A stretch of DNA of 50,181 nt, from positions 1 through 50,181 of the forward strand of contig CASHSZ010000145.1 of assembly GCA_949358305.1 (NCBI GenBank), given 5' to 3'. Shown here piece by piece: positions 33,021-43,690 of this stretch. A model generated the notes under the pieces. It did no database searches, was not told the DNA's origin, and was given only the letters and a program-made list of their open reading frames with translations. This DNA is from Strigamia acuminata (Eukaryota > Arthropoda > Chilopoda > Geophilomorpha > Linotaeniidae). The position numbers and the translations under genes are program-made. Within the stretch, counting starts at the first letter, position 1. Each line of letters starts with the position of its first letter.

Positions 33021-34380
33021 TTATTGTGACTGACCAGAAGGCCAGTCTGAGACCGAGAGGGGCGTGCAAAAGGGACACCTATCGGCACTGGCGTCAGAAG
33101 AACTCGGGTACCGCGCCACTCGGTGGGTACTGTGCCGCTCGACCGAGCGACGACGGCCCCTCGCTCTGCTCTCGGTCTGAAGGCTTTCGCAAAATGCAGC
33201 GGACGCGGTGATTAGAACTCGCGTCGACTCCGACGGGACGTCAACTCTGGAAGGTAAAATTAAAATATGAAACGGCGGATATTTTACGAAACTTTTGTTC
33301 CAGTCGGTTGCTACGAAGATAATCTCGTTAATCATTGGAATACGAACCGCGGAACCGGTTCCAAGATCCGAAATTTAAACTTTAATCGTCCGCTCGTTGT
33401 CGATCGCCAGGCACCTGTAAGTGATAAACGCGTCCTTTTCATTTTCTTGTCGCGTCTCGGGAGTTTGTGGATCTATAACCTGGCCTAATCTGACCTAATT
33501 CGAATCTGAGTTTGGATCTGAATTCTGCGTTTGCTTTATCGTTTCAACATTATGAGAGTTTCCTTTTATTAAACAATTATATTTTTAATTCTACTTGCTA
33601 TTTAACTGCGTCCCGGTGCGTTGCCATAAGCACCGGACACCTTCGGACATTTATCCACGTTGGTGAACATTATTATCGATGCCGGTGTCAAAAATCCATG
33701 TCGCGCTTACATACATCGCACCTCGCATATTATCGCGCGTGGGAACGCGTTCACGCGTGTGCATGGCAAACAAAGACACGCTCATGCGAGCACATTGTCG
33801 AGGACTTCGCTCACGATCGCGCACTGACACCAGAACGTGTTGCATCAAAATATTGAAATTTTCTACGACCAGATGCCGAATCTGTCATGTGCAAAGAGAG
33901 TGTGTGGAAACGAACGGACAAATAAATAAATAAATAGATAAACCAAGTGTTTTTCATAACTGTTTGTTTGTTTGTACCGGGCGGAACGTTGTGATGTCGA
34001 TGTGAGAGTTTATTTTGGAAGAATTTGTTGGGACTGTCGACGCTCGTCGGTGCCAACTGCCCCGGTTGACCAACGGCTGAACAATAGAGTGGTTGCGCAA
34101 CCCGAATGCAGACTTTTGTGACCGAAACCCCCCGGATTTCCGCGAGGGCTCGAATCAGTCCCGGTTGGTCTGAAGGTGTTAGTAGATCCATCGGATGCAG
34201 TGACCGAAATTCGCGTCATTTACGATGGCGCGCCGTGCATCGCGTAATGGAATTTAAACCGTAGACCAGTTTAAGCGTTCACAATCTCATTTCACGCGAC
34301 ATCTATCGTGATAATCTGATTAATGGTTGGGGTACACGGTGTGACGTAATTACTCAGAATCGTCACGTTAAAAAACAAAA
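33021..34380. repeat. Modular repeat, copy 7 (longest unit)
   Basis: Most complete order of blocks: GACTGACCAGAAGGCCAGTC hairpin (33028), the CGACCGAGCG block, AAAATATGAAACGGCGG (33262), GAAGATAATCT, AACTTTAATCGTCC (33379), CGATCGCCAGG, TGACCTAATTCGAATCTGA, GCGTTGCCATAA (33620), TTTATCCACGTTGG and finally the hairpin module at ~34012. It gives the best guess of the full unit, ~1.3 kb. Confidence 0.85.
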
Positions 34381-34429
34381 CGAAATGGGTGGACGGATGG
34401 GAATTTTTATTTCAGTCAGTTTTATTTAC

Positions 34430-34495
34430 TCGCCTAAAAAAGAAAAAAAGAAAAAAAAAGAAAGAAAAAAAAAAGAAAAAAAAAAGGAAAAAGGA
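34430..34495. repeat. A/AG-rich tract
   Basis: AAAGAAAAAAAAAG-type low complexity. A TGGTCGAGTGG word (A box like those of the SINE heads) lies just after it at ~34516, without a clear B box. Confidence 0.8.
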
Positions 34496-34940
34496 TAACA
34501 ACGAATACGACGATTGGTCGAGTGGACGGAGATACCCGCCGCGTGGAACCGTGTGCCGAGAGGATGGAGACAGACAGCCGCCATGTTTCCGGATTATGTC
34601 ACTTGGTGTCGCTCTATGCATCGATAGTGATCACGCGCGGGACAGACGACGTCGTGTTTCCATCTTCCAAAAAGTGAGTAGTTGACCGTTCTACCGTCAC
34701 ATTTATCAGTCAATCGATCGACAAATTGAAAAAAAAAACAACCCTCGATTACCTCTACGCCTCTCTCGACAACGTATCAATTAACACGCGCGTGCAAACA
34801 CGAACGCCTGCATTGGTTCGGTCGGGCACCGCTCGCTCGCTCATTTGACAGACTCGTGACTTGCAATTTTTTATTTTTTCTTAGCCGTTATTTTATTTTC
34901 CTTTGCATTCGACTTTAATTTAATTTCTATGTTCCAGACG

Positions 34941-35218
34941 ATGAACAAAAACGAGAAAACCAACGACCACAACAACGACGGCGATGATGCAAGGTGAGAG
35001 ATTCGACCGACCGGTTTCGATCGTTCGTTTATCCGTTTCTTCATTTCTTTATTTCTTTGTTTATTCAGTTGTCAGCCAATTGATCCGCCCCAGTCGCCAT
35101 CGTGGCAGTGGACCGAACCCGGTCACATTCGACCCATCATGCGGGTTGCGCCATTCCAGCGCGCGACTCCGGAACCGATGTAATCCGGTCAAACGTCTCG
35201 TTTGATTTATTTATTCAT

Positions 35219-35249
<31 letters not shown>

Positions 35250-35356
35250 TTTTTTAAGCCATCCTCGCGGACGTTCCTTACTGTTTCTTCGCTTCGCGGG
35301 CGCCCAGTTGATGGGACCGGGACGTCCGATGCCGATGTGAGTTAATTCGATTCAAC

Positions 35357-35387
<31 letters not shown>

Positions 35388-35645
35388 GACCGATTGGTTG
35401 GTTTGATTCGAATTGATTTATTTATTTATATTTATTTTATTTTATTTTCTATTTTTCAAGTCAATCCCGCGGGCGCGCCAGGATGCTAGCGCGTTTCGCG
35501 GCCACCGAACCGACGTTGCCAGGGCGTCCGGCGTCGAGGTAATTAATTCGGTTCAACGTTTCAATTTGTCCGCTCGTCCATCAGTTTGTTCATTTAGTTT
35601 ATTCAATTTGATCTCTTCCTCAGTGACCCACGACCAGGCGCGTAA
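34941..35645 (+). CDS. Small Pro/Arg-rich protein of phase-2 exons
   Basis: Exons 34941-34993, 35069-35179, 35259-35336, 35461-35538 and 35624-35645 give 113 residues with every intron in phase 2 (donors GTGAGA, GTAATC, GTGAGT and GTAATT). Exons 3 and 4 are both exactly 78 bp and related: HPRGRSLLFLRFAGAQLMGP and QSRGRARMLARFAATEPTLP, each closing with a GRP motif. The first exon is Asn/Asp-rich, the second Pro/Trp-containing (PPQSPSWQWTEP). The exon size and phase equal those of the 30.2-kb gene, suggesting a shared exon-module family. A probable 5' non-coding exon ends at a donor (CAAAAA/GTGAGT) at ~34674, and AATAAA follows at ~35720. Function unknown; tiny last exon is inferred from phase. 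Confidence 0.6.
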
Positions 35646-35989
35646 TCGGCGATGTGACGAGTCGATTTTGAATCTTTTTTTATTTTATTTTTTTATTTTT
35701 CGTTTTTATTTTGTAAACAATAAAAACACTCAACTTTTATCATAGAATTTGAAAAGTTTGACAATTTCTTATTAAATTTTGAATTGGAGTGTGGGGGGAG
35801 CAATGGTCAAAACGTCGTTACGGGGAATCAGATGGAAATGTTAGCGATAAAGTCGTTCAAAGTCATAAAATCGGTGTCGATTTTTACGAGGCGTTGGGGA
35901 CGGTTGGAACTCGAGTCAACCAATGGACACGTCGATGCCACTCCGTTGTAAAATGCCACACACAGACACACACGTGCACACGCGAACGG

Positions 35990-36700
35990 ATGAGTGTCGA
36001 TGTGGGAGCTTATTTTTGGGACGAGTCGTCGGGGTTGCCGCCGCCTTCGCCACCGCTCAACGAGCCCAACTGTCACTATTCGTCGGGATGGATGCGTTTT
36101 GTTCCCGACTTATTTATCTATTTATTAATTTTTTTCTTTTTTTTTGACCGGCCCGAAGGCCAGTCTGAGACCGAGAGGCAGGCGGGAGACGCGTATCGCC
36201 GTTGGAACCAACAGCATCATAGAATGCAAAGAGTTAACCGCTGACCTCGAAAGGAAACTAGCAAACAAGCTGTACGATCGATTGGTCTAAAAATGCTCAC
36301 AAAACCCATCGAGTGCAGTGATATAAACTCGCGTCGACTACGTTGGTGCAGCGTGTATTGCGAGATGAAATTTAAATCGTAAACCAATTGAGACGTTCAC
36401 GATCTTGTTTCACGCAACATCTACCACGAAAATCTAATTAATGACTGGATCACATGACACAAAATTAATTCTACGACCGGGAAATCGATTTCTATTTTTT
36501 AAAGACTTTTATTTAACTCGGCGCGAGATTCTACCTACAAACGATAAACGCATCCTTTTTATTTTCTTGTTGTCGTCTCGAGAGTCTGTGGATCTACAAC
36601 CTGGCCTAATCTGACCTAATTCAAATCTAAATTTGAATCTGAATTTTGCGTTTTCTTTATTGTTTCAACATTATAGGAGTTTCTTTTTGTTAAACAGTTA
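35990..36700. repeat. Modular repeat, copy 8
   Basis: Hairpin module at ~36011, GACCGGCCCGAAGGCCAGTC at ~36147 preceded by T-rich/TTTA sequence, then ACCAATTGAGACGTTCACG, AATCTAATTAATG and TGACCTAATTCAAATCT blocks. Confidence 0.8.
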
Positions 36701-37530
36701 TATTTTTAATTCTTGTTGGTTGTTAATTGCGTCCTGGTGCGTTGCCATAAACACCAAACACTTCGCGGACATTCATCCACGTTGACGGACATCATTACCG
36801 ACGCCCGCGCCAAAAGCCCGTGTCGCGCTCACCCCCATCGCATCACGTGCATTATCGCGCGTCGTAACGCGCTCAAACGCGTAGATCGCGAGCAAAGACA
36901 CACTCATGTCCATATGTTGCTGAGGACTTTGCTCACGGTCGCGCGTCGACGTCGAAACGTGTCGAAACGAGCCGAAAAATGCAGGCAACCACGCGCGCGT
37001 CATGGGGTTTAAATAAGTGAACGGATGTCGGTGCGGAAACTTATTTTCGGGACGAGTCGTTAGGGCTGCTGTCGTCGCCGCTCAACGGCCCCAACTGCTC
37101 CCATTCGCCGGTAGACCGAGCGAGAACGGGTGCGTTCTATTTCCGATTCATTTATTTATTATTTTGACCGACCCGAAGGCCAGTCTGAGACCGAGAGAGG
37201 TGTTTGTTTAGAAAGGACCCCCTATCGCCATACGCGAGAACCCGGCTACCACGCCGCTCGGCGGGTACTGCGCCGCTCGACCAAGCGGCGGGCCCGAGTT
37301 CCGCATTCGATCTGAAAGCGTTCGTGAAGCCCGTTGAACGTGTTCGGAGAGACTTCCGTCGACTATGACGGCGCCAGACCACCGGGAGATGGAAATAAAA
37401 TATGAAACGATTGGTTTTCTATAAAACTTTTATGGCAGTGAGTTGCGGCGAAGATAATTTAATTAATGATTGGAGCACGTGGCACAAAATTAATTCTACG
37501 ATCGGGAAATGCATTTCTATTTTTTAGACT
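36701..37530. repeat. Modular repeat, copy 9
   Basis: GCGTTGCCATAA (~36741) and CATCCACGTTGACGGAC blocks, hairpin module (~37041), GACCGACCCGAAGGCCAGTC (~37165) after a (TTTA) tract, the CGGCGGGTACTGCGCCGCTC block and GAAGATAATTTAATTAATGA. Confidence 0.85.
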
Positions 37531-38240
37531 TCTAAACCTTGTGTTTAGAAAGTCTAATAATGAAACGGCTCTGTCTGTCCGTCTTCGACGTCCGGTCACG
37601 TGACCTGTATGTAATGTTTCTACTTCCGGTACTTCCGGTTTGTGTAATATCCCAAAAAAATGAATTAAAAAATTAATCGGACGATTGGAAAGTAGACTTT
37701 TCTGGTGCAGTTTTTGGTCTATTTTCCAATTATAAATATGAAATTGGCATTAAATATAGTTAAAAAGAAGAAAATGCTAAATTACGGCGAAATGTAATGG
37801 AAAACAGCGCCACTCGGCGGATCCCGTAAGCTATAATGGAGGCAGAAATCTTCGTCGCAAACTGAAAAATATTGTTTTCTATCTCGAAATGAGGTTTATA
37901 AATTTTGAAATCAGTCTCATTCGACTGGAAATCCAAATCTGCACCTGCCTGTATCTTTTATTTTTCAATTTGGTCAAGAAAAAGTACCGTTACGATCCAC
38001 CGAAGTCGGCAACCGCGTGGCAAATTTGGTGGGAAATTTGAAAAAGACTGATTTTTAAAACTGAACAATTTTAATGATTAAATGAGGTTTCCTACGTGTA
38101 ATTTGGCGCTGAAAACGATGGCGTCATTAGTTTTTGGATCAAATATAGTTACAAAGGCGAAAAAAGCAATTTACGGCAAAATTTAAGTAAACCAGAGCGC
38201 CATCTGACGGAAGCCGTGACCGAAACGTAATGTAATGTAC
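37531..38240. repeat. Diverged tandem pair of an unrelated AT-rich repeat
   Basis: Two ~90-bp stretches at ~37755-37830 and ~38145-38215 share the order TAGTTA(a/c)AAAG ... TTACGGC(g/a)AAAT ... GCGCCA(c)T(c)... GCGG/ACGGA. The rest is AT-rich unique sequence starting with AATGAAACGGCTCTGTCTG (37558). No gene seen. Confidence 0.5.
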
Positions 38241-38367
38241 TTCGTAATGAAAATTGGACAAATGGAAGTGAAATCTGAAAAAAAGGGGTATCACGTTGAG
38301 ATTCTCACTATTTGTTCATTTTTTCGTTTATTTTTTATTTTTTTATTTGTTTTCTTTCCTTTTCCAG

Positions 38368-38649
38368 TCGTCCGCCGCTTCCATCCCGCGTGCGCCGACG
38401 GGCAGGTTGAAGACGGTGGATCTTATAGTCCAAAGAGCGACGAAGGAGGAGGAACGAAAGAATGAAGGCAACAGAAACGTCCCCATGAGAGTCGAGATGC
38501 TTCCAGATGGAGACGTTCTTTTGTCGCATTCAGTGGTGAGCGCGTTAGTCCATGTGGGTGTGGTAAGAGTCACATCAGAAAAAGACGAAGGAGACGGCGA
38601 CGAGTCTCAGAAAGAGAATCGAGAGGCTGGCAAAGAAGACGCGGGATAA
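38368..38649 (+). CDS. Coiled-coil-family terminal exon (5' part not found)
   Basis: After a strong acceptor (CCTTTTCCAG) a 93-codon frame runs to a stop at 38647-38649. It opens SSAASIPRAP and continues with a charged helix (RATKEEERKNEGNR), a short conserved-looking centre (MRVEMLPDGDVLLSH), hydrophobic residues (VVSALVHVGVV) and an acidic-polar tail. The opening Ser/Arg/Pro and phase-0 acceptor match exon 2 of the family at 22.7 and 48.2 kb. A first exon with an in-phase donor was not found; the only nearby ATG-bearing candidate (38262, ends GGGG/GTATC) is out of phase. The gene may be truncated or its first exon far upstream. Confidence 0.5.
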   Translation, partial: SSAASIPRAPTGRLKTVDLIVQRATKEEERKNEGNRNVPMRVEMLPDGDVLLSHSVVSALVHVGVVRVTSEKDEGDGDESQKENREAGKEDAG

Positions 38650-38852
38650 TAAAAAATTGACCGTGTATTTGTAATAATGATAACAATAACAATGATTAAT
38701 GTGGATTTTTTTTTGTTTGTTTTCTTTTTTATTAAAAAAAAAAAAAAAAATTAAATAAATAGATAAATAATAAAAAGTAAAGAACAAATAAAAGCAAATG
38801 AAGAAGAGTTGGACAGTGCAAATTATGGGGAAAAAATAAAATTAAATAAAAA

Positions 38853-39401
38853 CTAATGTCCATTGACGCCACCTCCATCGTTTCCGGCGGGCGCTTGGTA
38901 ATCGTGTGCCTCCGCCCAATGAGTGACGAGATCCCCGGGAGAGGGCGTCGCCGCACAAAACGGACAGCGTCGCCCGTTGAGTCGGTGCACTCGTTTCAAC
39001 GCCTAAGAAGAAAGGGGAAAAAATAAAAATACGAATTAGTTAACTAGTGTGTGAGTGAAGAGGATAATCGGACACTCACCGATGCCAGACAGACGAGCTC
39101 GCGCGAGAAATTTTTCACGTCCTTGTGGATGTTGTGTCGCTGTCGCTGATGGCGAAAGACGTCGACGCAGAAGAATCCGTTCGGTCCTGAGGCACATGGG
39201 GCGGGGGAGAAGAAGAAGAAGAAAAAAATTAAAATAAAATTAAAAAATATTTATGTATATAAAATAAATAAAAGATATAGAACAAAAGATATAAAATAAT
39301 AAGTAAATAAATAACCGTTTCTTACTATCGGGGTGTTTATCATCGCATAGAGCGCAGGAGTATGACCTGCCGCCACCCTCCTCTTGTGGTGCTTCCGCCA
39401 T
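38853..39401 (-). CDS. Double C2H2-like zinc-finger protein, 110 aa
   Basis: Minus exons 39401-39326, 39186-39080 and 39002-38853 join in frame. Finger 1 is C-x2-C-x18-H-x4-H (CALC at residues 16-19, with RHQRQRH), finger 2 is C-x2-C-x11-H-x4-H (CPFC...HWAEAH). Both spacings, and the residues G, F, D and R inside finger 1, equal those of the large 11-17 kb gene. The introns lie in the same places: one phase-1 intron inside finger 1, one phase-0 intron between the fingers. This small protein is therefore the bare zinc-finger module of the larger one. A 5' non-coding exon ends with TCGTTG/GTAAGT at ~39558, and exon 2 starts at 39431 after TACTTTCAG; the intron holds the (AG)n. Nucleic-acid or protein binding is an inference. 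Confidence 0.72.
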
Positions 39402-39443
39402 TTTCCTTTTGTTTGTGAGACGAGTAAACAACTGAAAGTAAAT

Positions 39444-39445
<2 letters not shown>

Positions 39446-39491
<46 letters not shown>
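39446..39491. repeat. (AG)n microsatellite
   Basis: About 22 perfect GA units in the 5' intron of the zinc-finger gene. On the transcribed strand it is a long (CT)n pyrimidine tract just before the acceptor region. Confidence 0.97.
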
Positions 39492-39495
<4 letters not shown>

Positions 39496-39829
39496 TGATT
39501 GTGGTCGTGGGCGTGGTCCATTGACCGAGAAATCACACAAAGCATCAAACTTACTTACCAACGAACACGAGGTGGTAGTGAGGATCAGACGGAAGATGAA
39601 ACGCGCGCGTTTGATATAAGCTGCCGAACCAAAGTGTGTGTATGTCGTGAGCGGCTGATGTGACATCTGGTGGCAGTCCGAGAACGATTTAAGTTTGAAC
39701 TATGGAGCGTTGGCGAATGAACGGGTCTCTCTCGTTGGCAATCCTCGTTGTTCCGACGAATCCTGCTATCGCCGTCTTTGTGGTCCTCGTCACGGTCGTC
39801 GTTTTTATTTAACTCGAAACGAACGTTAA

Positions 39830-39920
39830 TACTAAGTTTCCAATGTGCGTAGACGCGCGTGATTCGCGCGTTTTCCACATGTGGTGCCCCCGTCACGCGT
39901 GAATACAAAACGTCGACCCA
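39830..39920. repeat. Solo fragment of the 46-kb inverted-repeat element
   Basis: TTTCCAATGTGCGTAGACGC ... TCACGCGTGAATACAAAACG resembles the outer arm of the inverted repeat at 46.35-46.44 kb (ACATGTGCGCGTTGACGC ... CACATATGAATACAAAATG). Confidence 0.5.
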
Positions 39921-40139
39921 ATAAATTCCGAAACTGGGCTAATCTTGTTTTATTCGCCCATGTGCGCTTACCCATATATTTTGTTTTTCAGTTTGTGGAA
40001 AAGTTCATTGCCTGTGGTTTTCGGCGCGTACATGGCAAACGCGGGAAAATTTGCGGTGGTAGCGCGCTTTGGTGGCAATAAAAAAAAAAAACACCATAAT
40101 GTTAAAAATGGGAATCCCGTCGGGTTTTTTTACGAAACA

Positions 40140-41080
40140 TCTTGCAGAAGCTTATTTTTGAACAAATTGTTTGGGGCTGCCGGTGCTTGTCGGCGCCAGC
40201 TGCCCCGTATTCTGTACAGAGAGAGACGTTCAAAAGAACATCTATTAACTCATACAGTAGAAAAACCACAGAAGTGAGTAAAACAATCGCGGAAAACCAA
40301 AACCCTCCGGATTTCCGCGAGGGCCAGGATTGGTCTGGATTACTGGAATCACTCTCGAAGCCCGTCGAATGCGTTGATGGAGATTCGCACCAACTACGAC
40401 AGCGCGTGGCAACTGGAAGGTGAAATTAAAATATAAAACGGCGGATATTTTACAAAACTTTTGTATCGGTCGTTTGGTACAAAGATAATGTGATTAACTA
40501 TTGGAATACGAACCGCGAAACCGATACCACGATCCGAAATTTAAACTTTAATCGTCCACCCATTGTCGATCGCCAGACATCTATAAGCGATAGGTGCGCC
40601 CTTTTCATTTTCGTGTCGCTCCCCCAGAGTTTGTGGGTCTAACCTGACCTAATCTTACCCAATTCGAATCTGAATTTGAATCTAAATTTTGCGTTTTCTT
40701 TATCGTTTCAACATTATACGAGTTTCCTTTTGTTAAACAATTATGTTTTGAATTTTCGTAAGTGGTTGGTTAATTGCGTCCCGGTGCGTTGCCATAAACA
40801 CAAAGCACTCTGCGGGCATTTATCCACGTTGACGGACATTATTATCGACGCCCGCGTCGAAAGACCGTGTCGAGCTCATCGGCATCGCATCACACGCAAT
40901 ATCGCGCGCGCGAACGCGCTTGTGCGAGTATGTACGTCGCCGGGGACTCGGCTTCGCGGTCGCGCATCGACGTCGAAACATGCCGTATCGGTGTGCGGAT
41001 GTTTTCTATGCCCACAACGAACCGAATCTGTCGGACGCGAGTAGAATGCACGTCAAGAGGTTTAGACTAACGGATGAGTG
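40140..41080. repeat. Modular repeat, copy 10
   Basis: Hairpin module ~40151, CTCCGGATTTCCGCGAGGG (~40302), AAAACGGCGGATATTTTAC, AACTTTAATCGTCC (~40543), CGATCGCCAGACATC, GCGTTGCCATAAACAC (~40788), and TTTATCCACGTTGACGGAC. Same order as copy 7. Confidence 0.85.
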
Positions 41081-41590
41081 TCGATGTGGGAGCTTATTTT
41101 TGGGACGAGTCGTCGGGGTTGCCGCCGCCGTCGCCGCTCAACGACACCATTTGCCCCTATTCTCGTCGGGACGGGCGCGTTCTATTTCCGATTTATTTGT
41201 TTCTTCATTTATTTATTATTTTGACCGGCCCGAAGGCCAGTCTGAGACCGAGAGAGCGAGGAAGGCGTTCAAGAAGGACGCCTACAGCCACTGGAAGCGA
41301 GAACCCGGCTACCACGCCGCCCGGCGGGTACTGAGCCGCTCGACCGAGCGGCGGGCCCGAGTTCCGCTGGCGATCTGAAAGTGTTGGCAAAACCCATCGA
41401 ACGTGTTGAGAAAGACTCCCATCGACTGGGACGGCGCGAGACCCCCGGAAGATGACAATAAAATACAAAACAACGGATTCCCTACAAATTTTTTTTCCCG
41501 GTAAATTACGACGAAGATAATCTAATTAACGGTTAAAGTACGAACCGCAGAGTCGGTGCCACGACCGGAGAATTAAAAATTTAATCGTCT
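41081..41590. repeat. Modular repeat, copy 11
   Basis: Hairpin module ~41093, (TTTA) tract, GACCGGCCCGAAGGCCAGTC at ~41223, CGGCGGGTACTGAGCCGCTC, and GACGAAGATAATCTAATTAA. Confidence 0.85.
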
Positions 41591-42391
41591 TTCTTTTTCG
41601 GGTGATATTTTTTACTCCGTACCGATCGCCACGTCAGACACGAGTAGGATGCACGCGACCGCGCGCACGTATAAACGAACGAACGAACGAACGGATGCCG
41701 ACGCGGAAACTTATTTTCGGGGCGAGTCGTCAAGGCTGCCGCTGCCGCCGCCGTCGCTCAACGACCCCAACCGCATCTATTCGTCGGGACGGATACGTTC
41801 CATTTTCGGACTTATTTATTTATTTATTTATTTATTATTTTGACCGGCCCGAAGGCCAGTCTGAGACCGTGGCGAAGCAAGGGTGTTTTTATATCGGATA
41901 CCGCGCCGCTCGGCGGGTACTGTGCGCCGCTCGACCGAGCGGCGGGCCCGAGTCCCGAGTTCGATCTGAAAGTGTTGGCAAAACCCATCGAACGTGTTCG
42001 GGAAGACTCCCGTCCACAACGACGGCGCGAGACCCCCGGAAGATGAAAATAAAATACGAAACGGCTCATTTTCTATAAAATTTTTATTCCAACGAATTAC
42101 GACGAAGATAACCTAATTATCGGTTAAAGCACGGACCGCAAAGTCGGTGCCACGACCGGAGAATTAAAATTTTAATCGTCTTTCCTTTTTCGGGTGATTT
42201 TTTTTTACTCCGTACCGATCGCCACGTCAGACACGAGTAGGATGCACGCGACCGCGCGCACGTTTAAACGAACGAACGAACGAACGGATGCCGACGCGGA
42301 AACTTATTTTCGGGGCGAGTCGTCGGGGCTGTCGTTGCTGCCGCCACCGCCGCCGCTCAGCGACCCCAGTTGCCCCAATTTTACGGCCAAT

Positions 42392-42430
<39 letters not shown>

Positions 42431-42780
42431 TTTTGACCGGCCCGAAGGCCAGTCTGAGAGACACGGGATGAACGCGCACAAATGCCACATCATCGACCGG
42501 ACGCTGAAGCATCGACCGTTTACTCGGTCGAGGAAATTTTAAACTATATAACCATCGACCGGTCAGTTGGGGAGGCGCGCCCGGTACTATACGAGACGGT
42601 CCGCCCCGATCTGAAAACGCTCGCCGAACCCGCAGAACGCGTTCGGTGAGACTCGCGTCGACTACGACGACGCGAGACTCCCGGAAAGTGAAAATAAAAT
42701 ACGAAACGATTGATTTTCTGTAAAAATTTTATTATGACGAGTTGCGACGAAGATAACCTAATTAATGACTGGAGCACACG
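41591..42780. repeat. Modular repeat, copies 12 and 13 (593-bp tandem)
   Basis: Two head-to-tail units. ACTCCGTACCGATCGCCACG, (AACG)n, GATGCCGACGCGGAAAC and hairpin modules at ~41710 and ~42302 recur with a 593-bp offset. Each has a (TTTA)n tract before GACCGGCCCGAAGGCCAGTC (~41842, ~42435). Confidence 0.9.
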
Positions 42781-43690
42781 GCGCGAAATTAATCCTATGA
42801 TCGGGAAATGCATTTATATTTTTTAAAGACTCTGGTTTGACCAGGCACGAACGTTTATGTACGAGATCCAACGTCCGATCACGTGACATGTGATATATTT
42901 CGCAAAACCACCACGCCGTTTCTCCAAATTAGGTTTTCACGAAACTCGATTCTATTTTTACCCACGTGGTCACGTGCCCTTCCCGATATCAAAATCGCGT
43001 TTTAGCGAAACCCGAAGTTTCGTTTTTAATCGGCTGTTTTTGTTGGACACGAAGAAGCGTTATAGCGCGATCGCGCTAAGCGAGATTTGTAAAGTTGAGG
43101 ATGCGTTACAACGCGTTTTCAAAAAACGGTTTGCCAAGAATGATAAAACACGCGCGATCGTGCGGATTGTACGAATAGGTGAAATCCGCAGAATCCGCCA
43201 CGAGACTGCGAACAGGGGGTCAAGGTATAGGCCGCCGTAATGTTAAATATAGGGTCCCTTTCGCACTCCGCGAAATCCGCATGCGCGCCATAGGGTTAAG
43301 CACTCCAGAAGCGTGTGTCGCACGCGTCGGCGCGCCGCTAAAAACATATCCTTTCCGCGGATTGGCTTCCGCGAAATCCGCATTTCGGGGGCGACTATTC
43401 TGGGGATTCCGGGTGGACCAAACTCTTCCGGAAAACGTCCGGGGTGGTGTTGGGAGTGTCAATAGACTGTTTTGTGTCAAGGTTGTCAATTTTCATGTGA
43501 GTATTGGAAGGTTCATTTCTGCACATTCTCATGTATTTTTTTTCACAGGAGCGACAAGGAGCGATGAAGCGGGATCGAGCGAGAGTGGGTAAAATAAACT
43601 GGTTTACGTCTCCAATGCGCGTTCAAGATGGAATACGAACTCGGAATCGACTCCAACACGCCTTCGCGTGACATACGGACGCATTCACGA
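42781..43690. other. Stretch between repeats
   Basis: No supported gene. Words such as GCGAAATCCGC recur at ~43275 and ~43372, and TTTCGCG/CGCGAAA-rich sequence suggests older repeat debris. Open frames of 116 and 137 codons overlap each other in different frames and lack splice or codon support. Confidence 0.4.
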
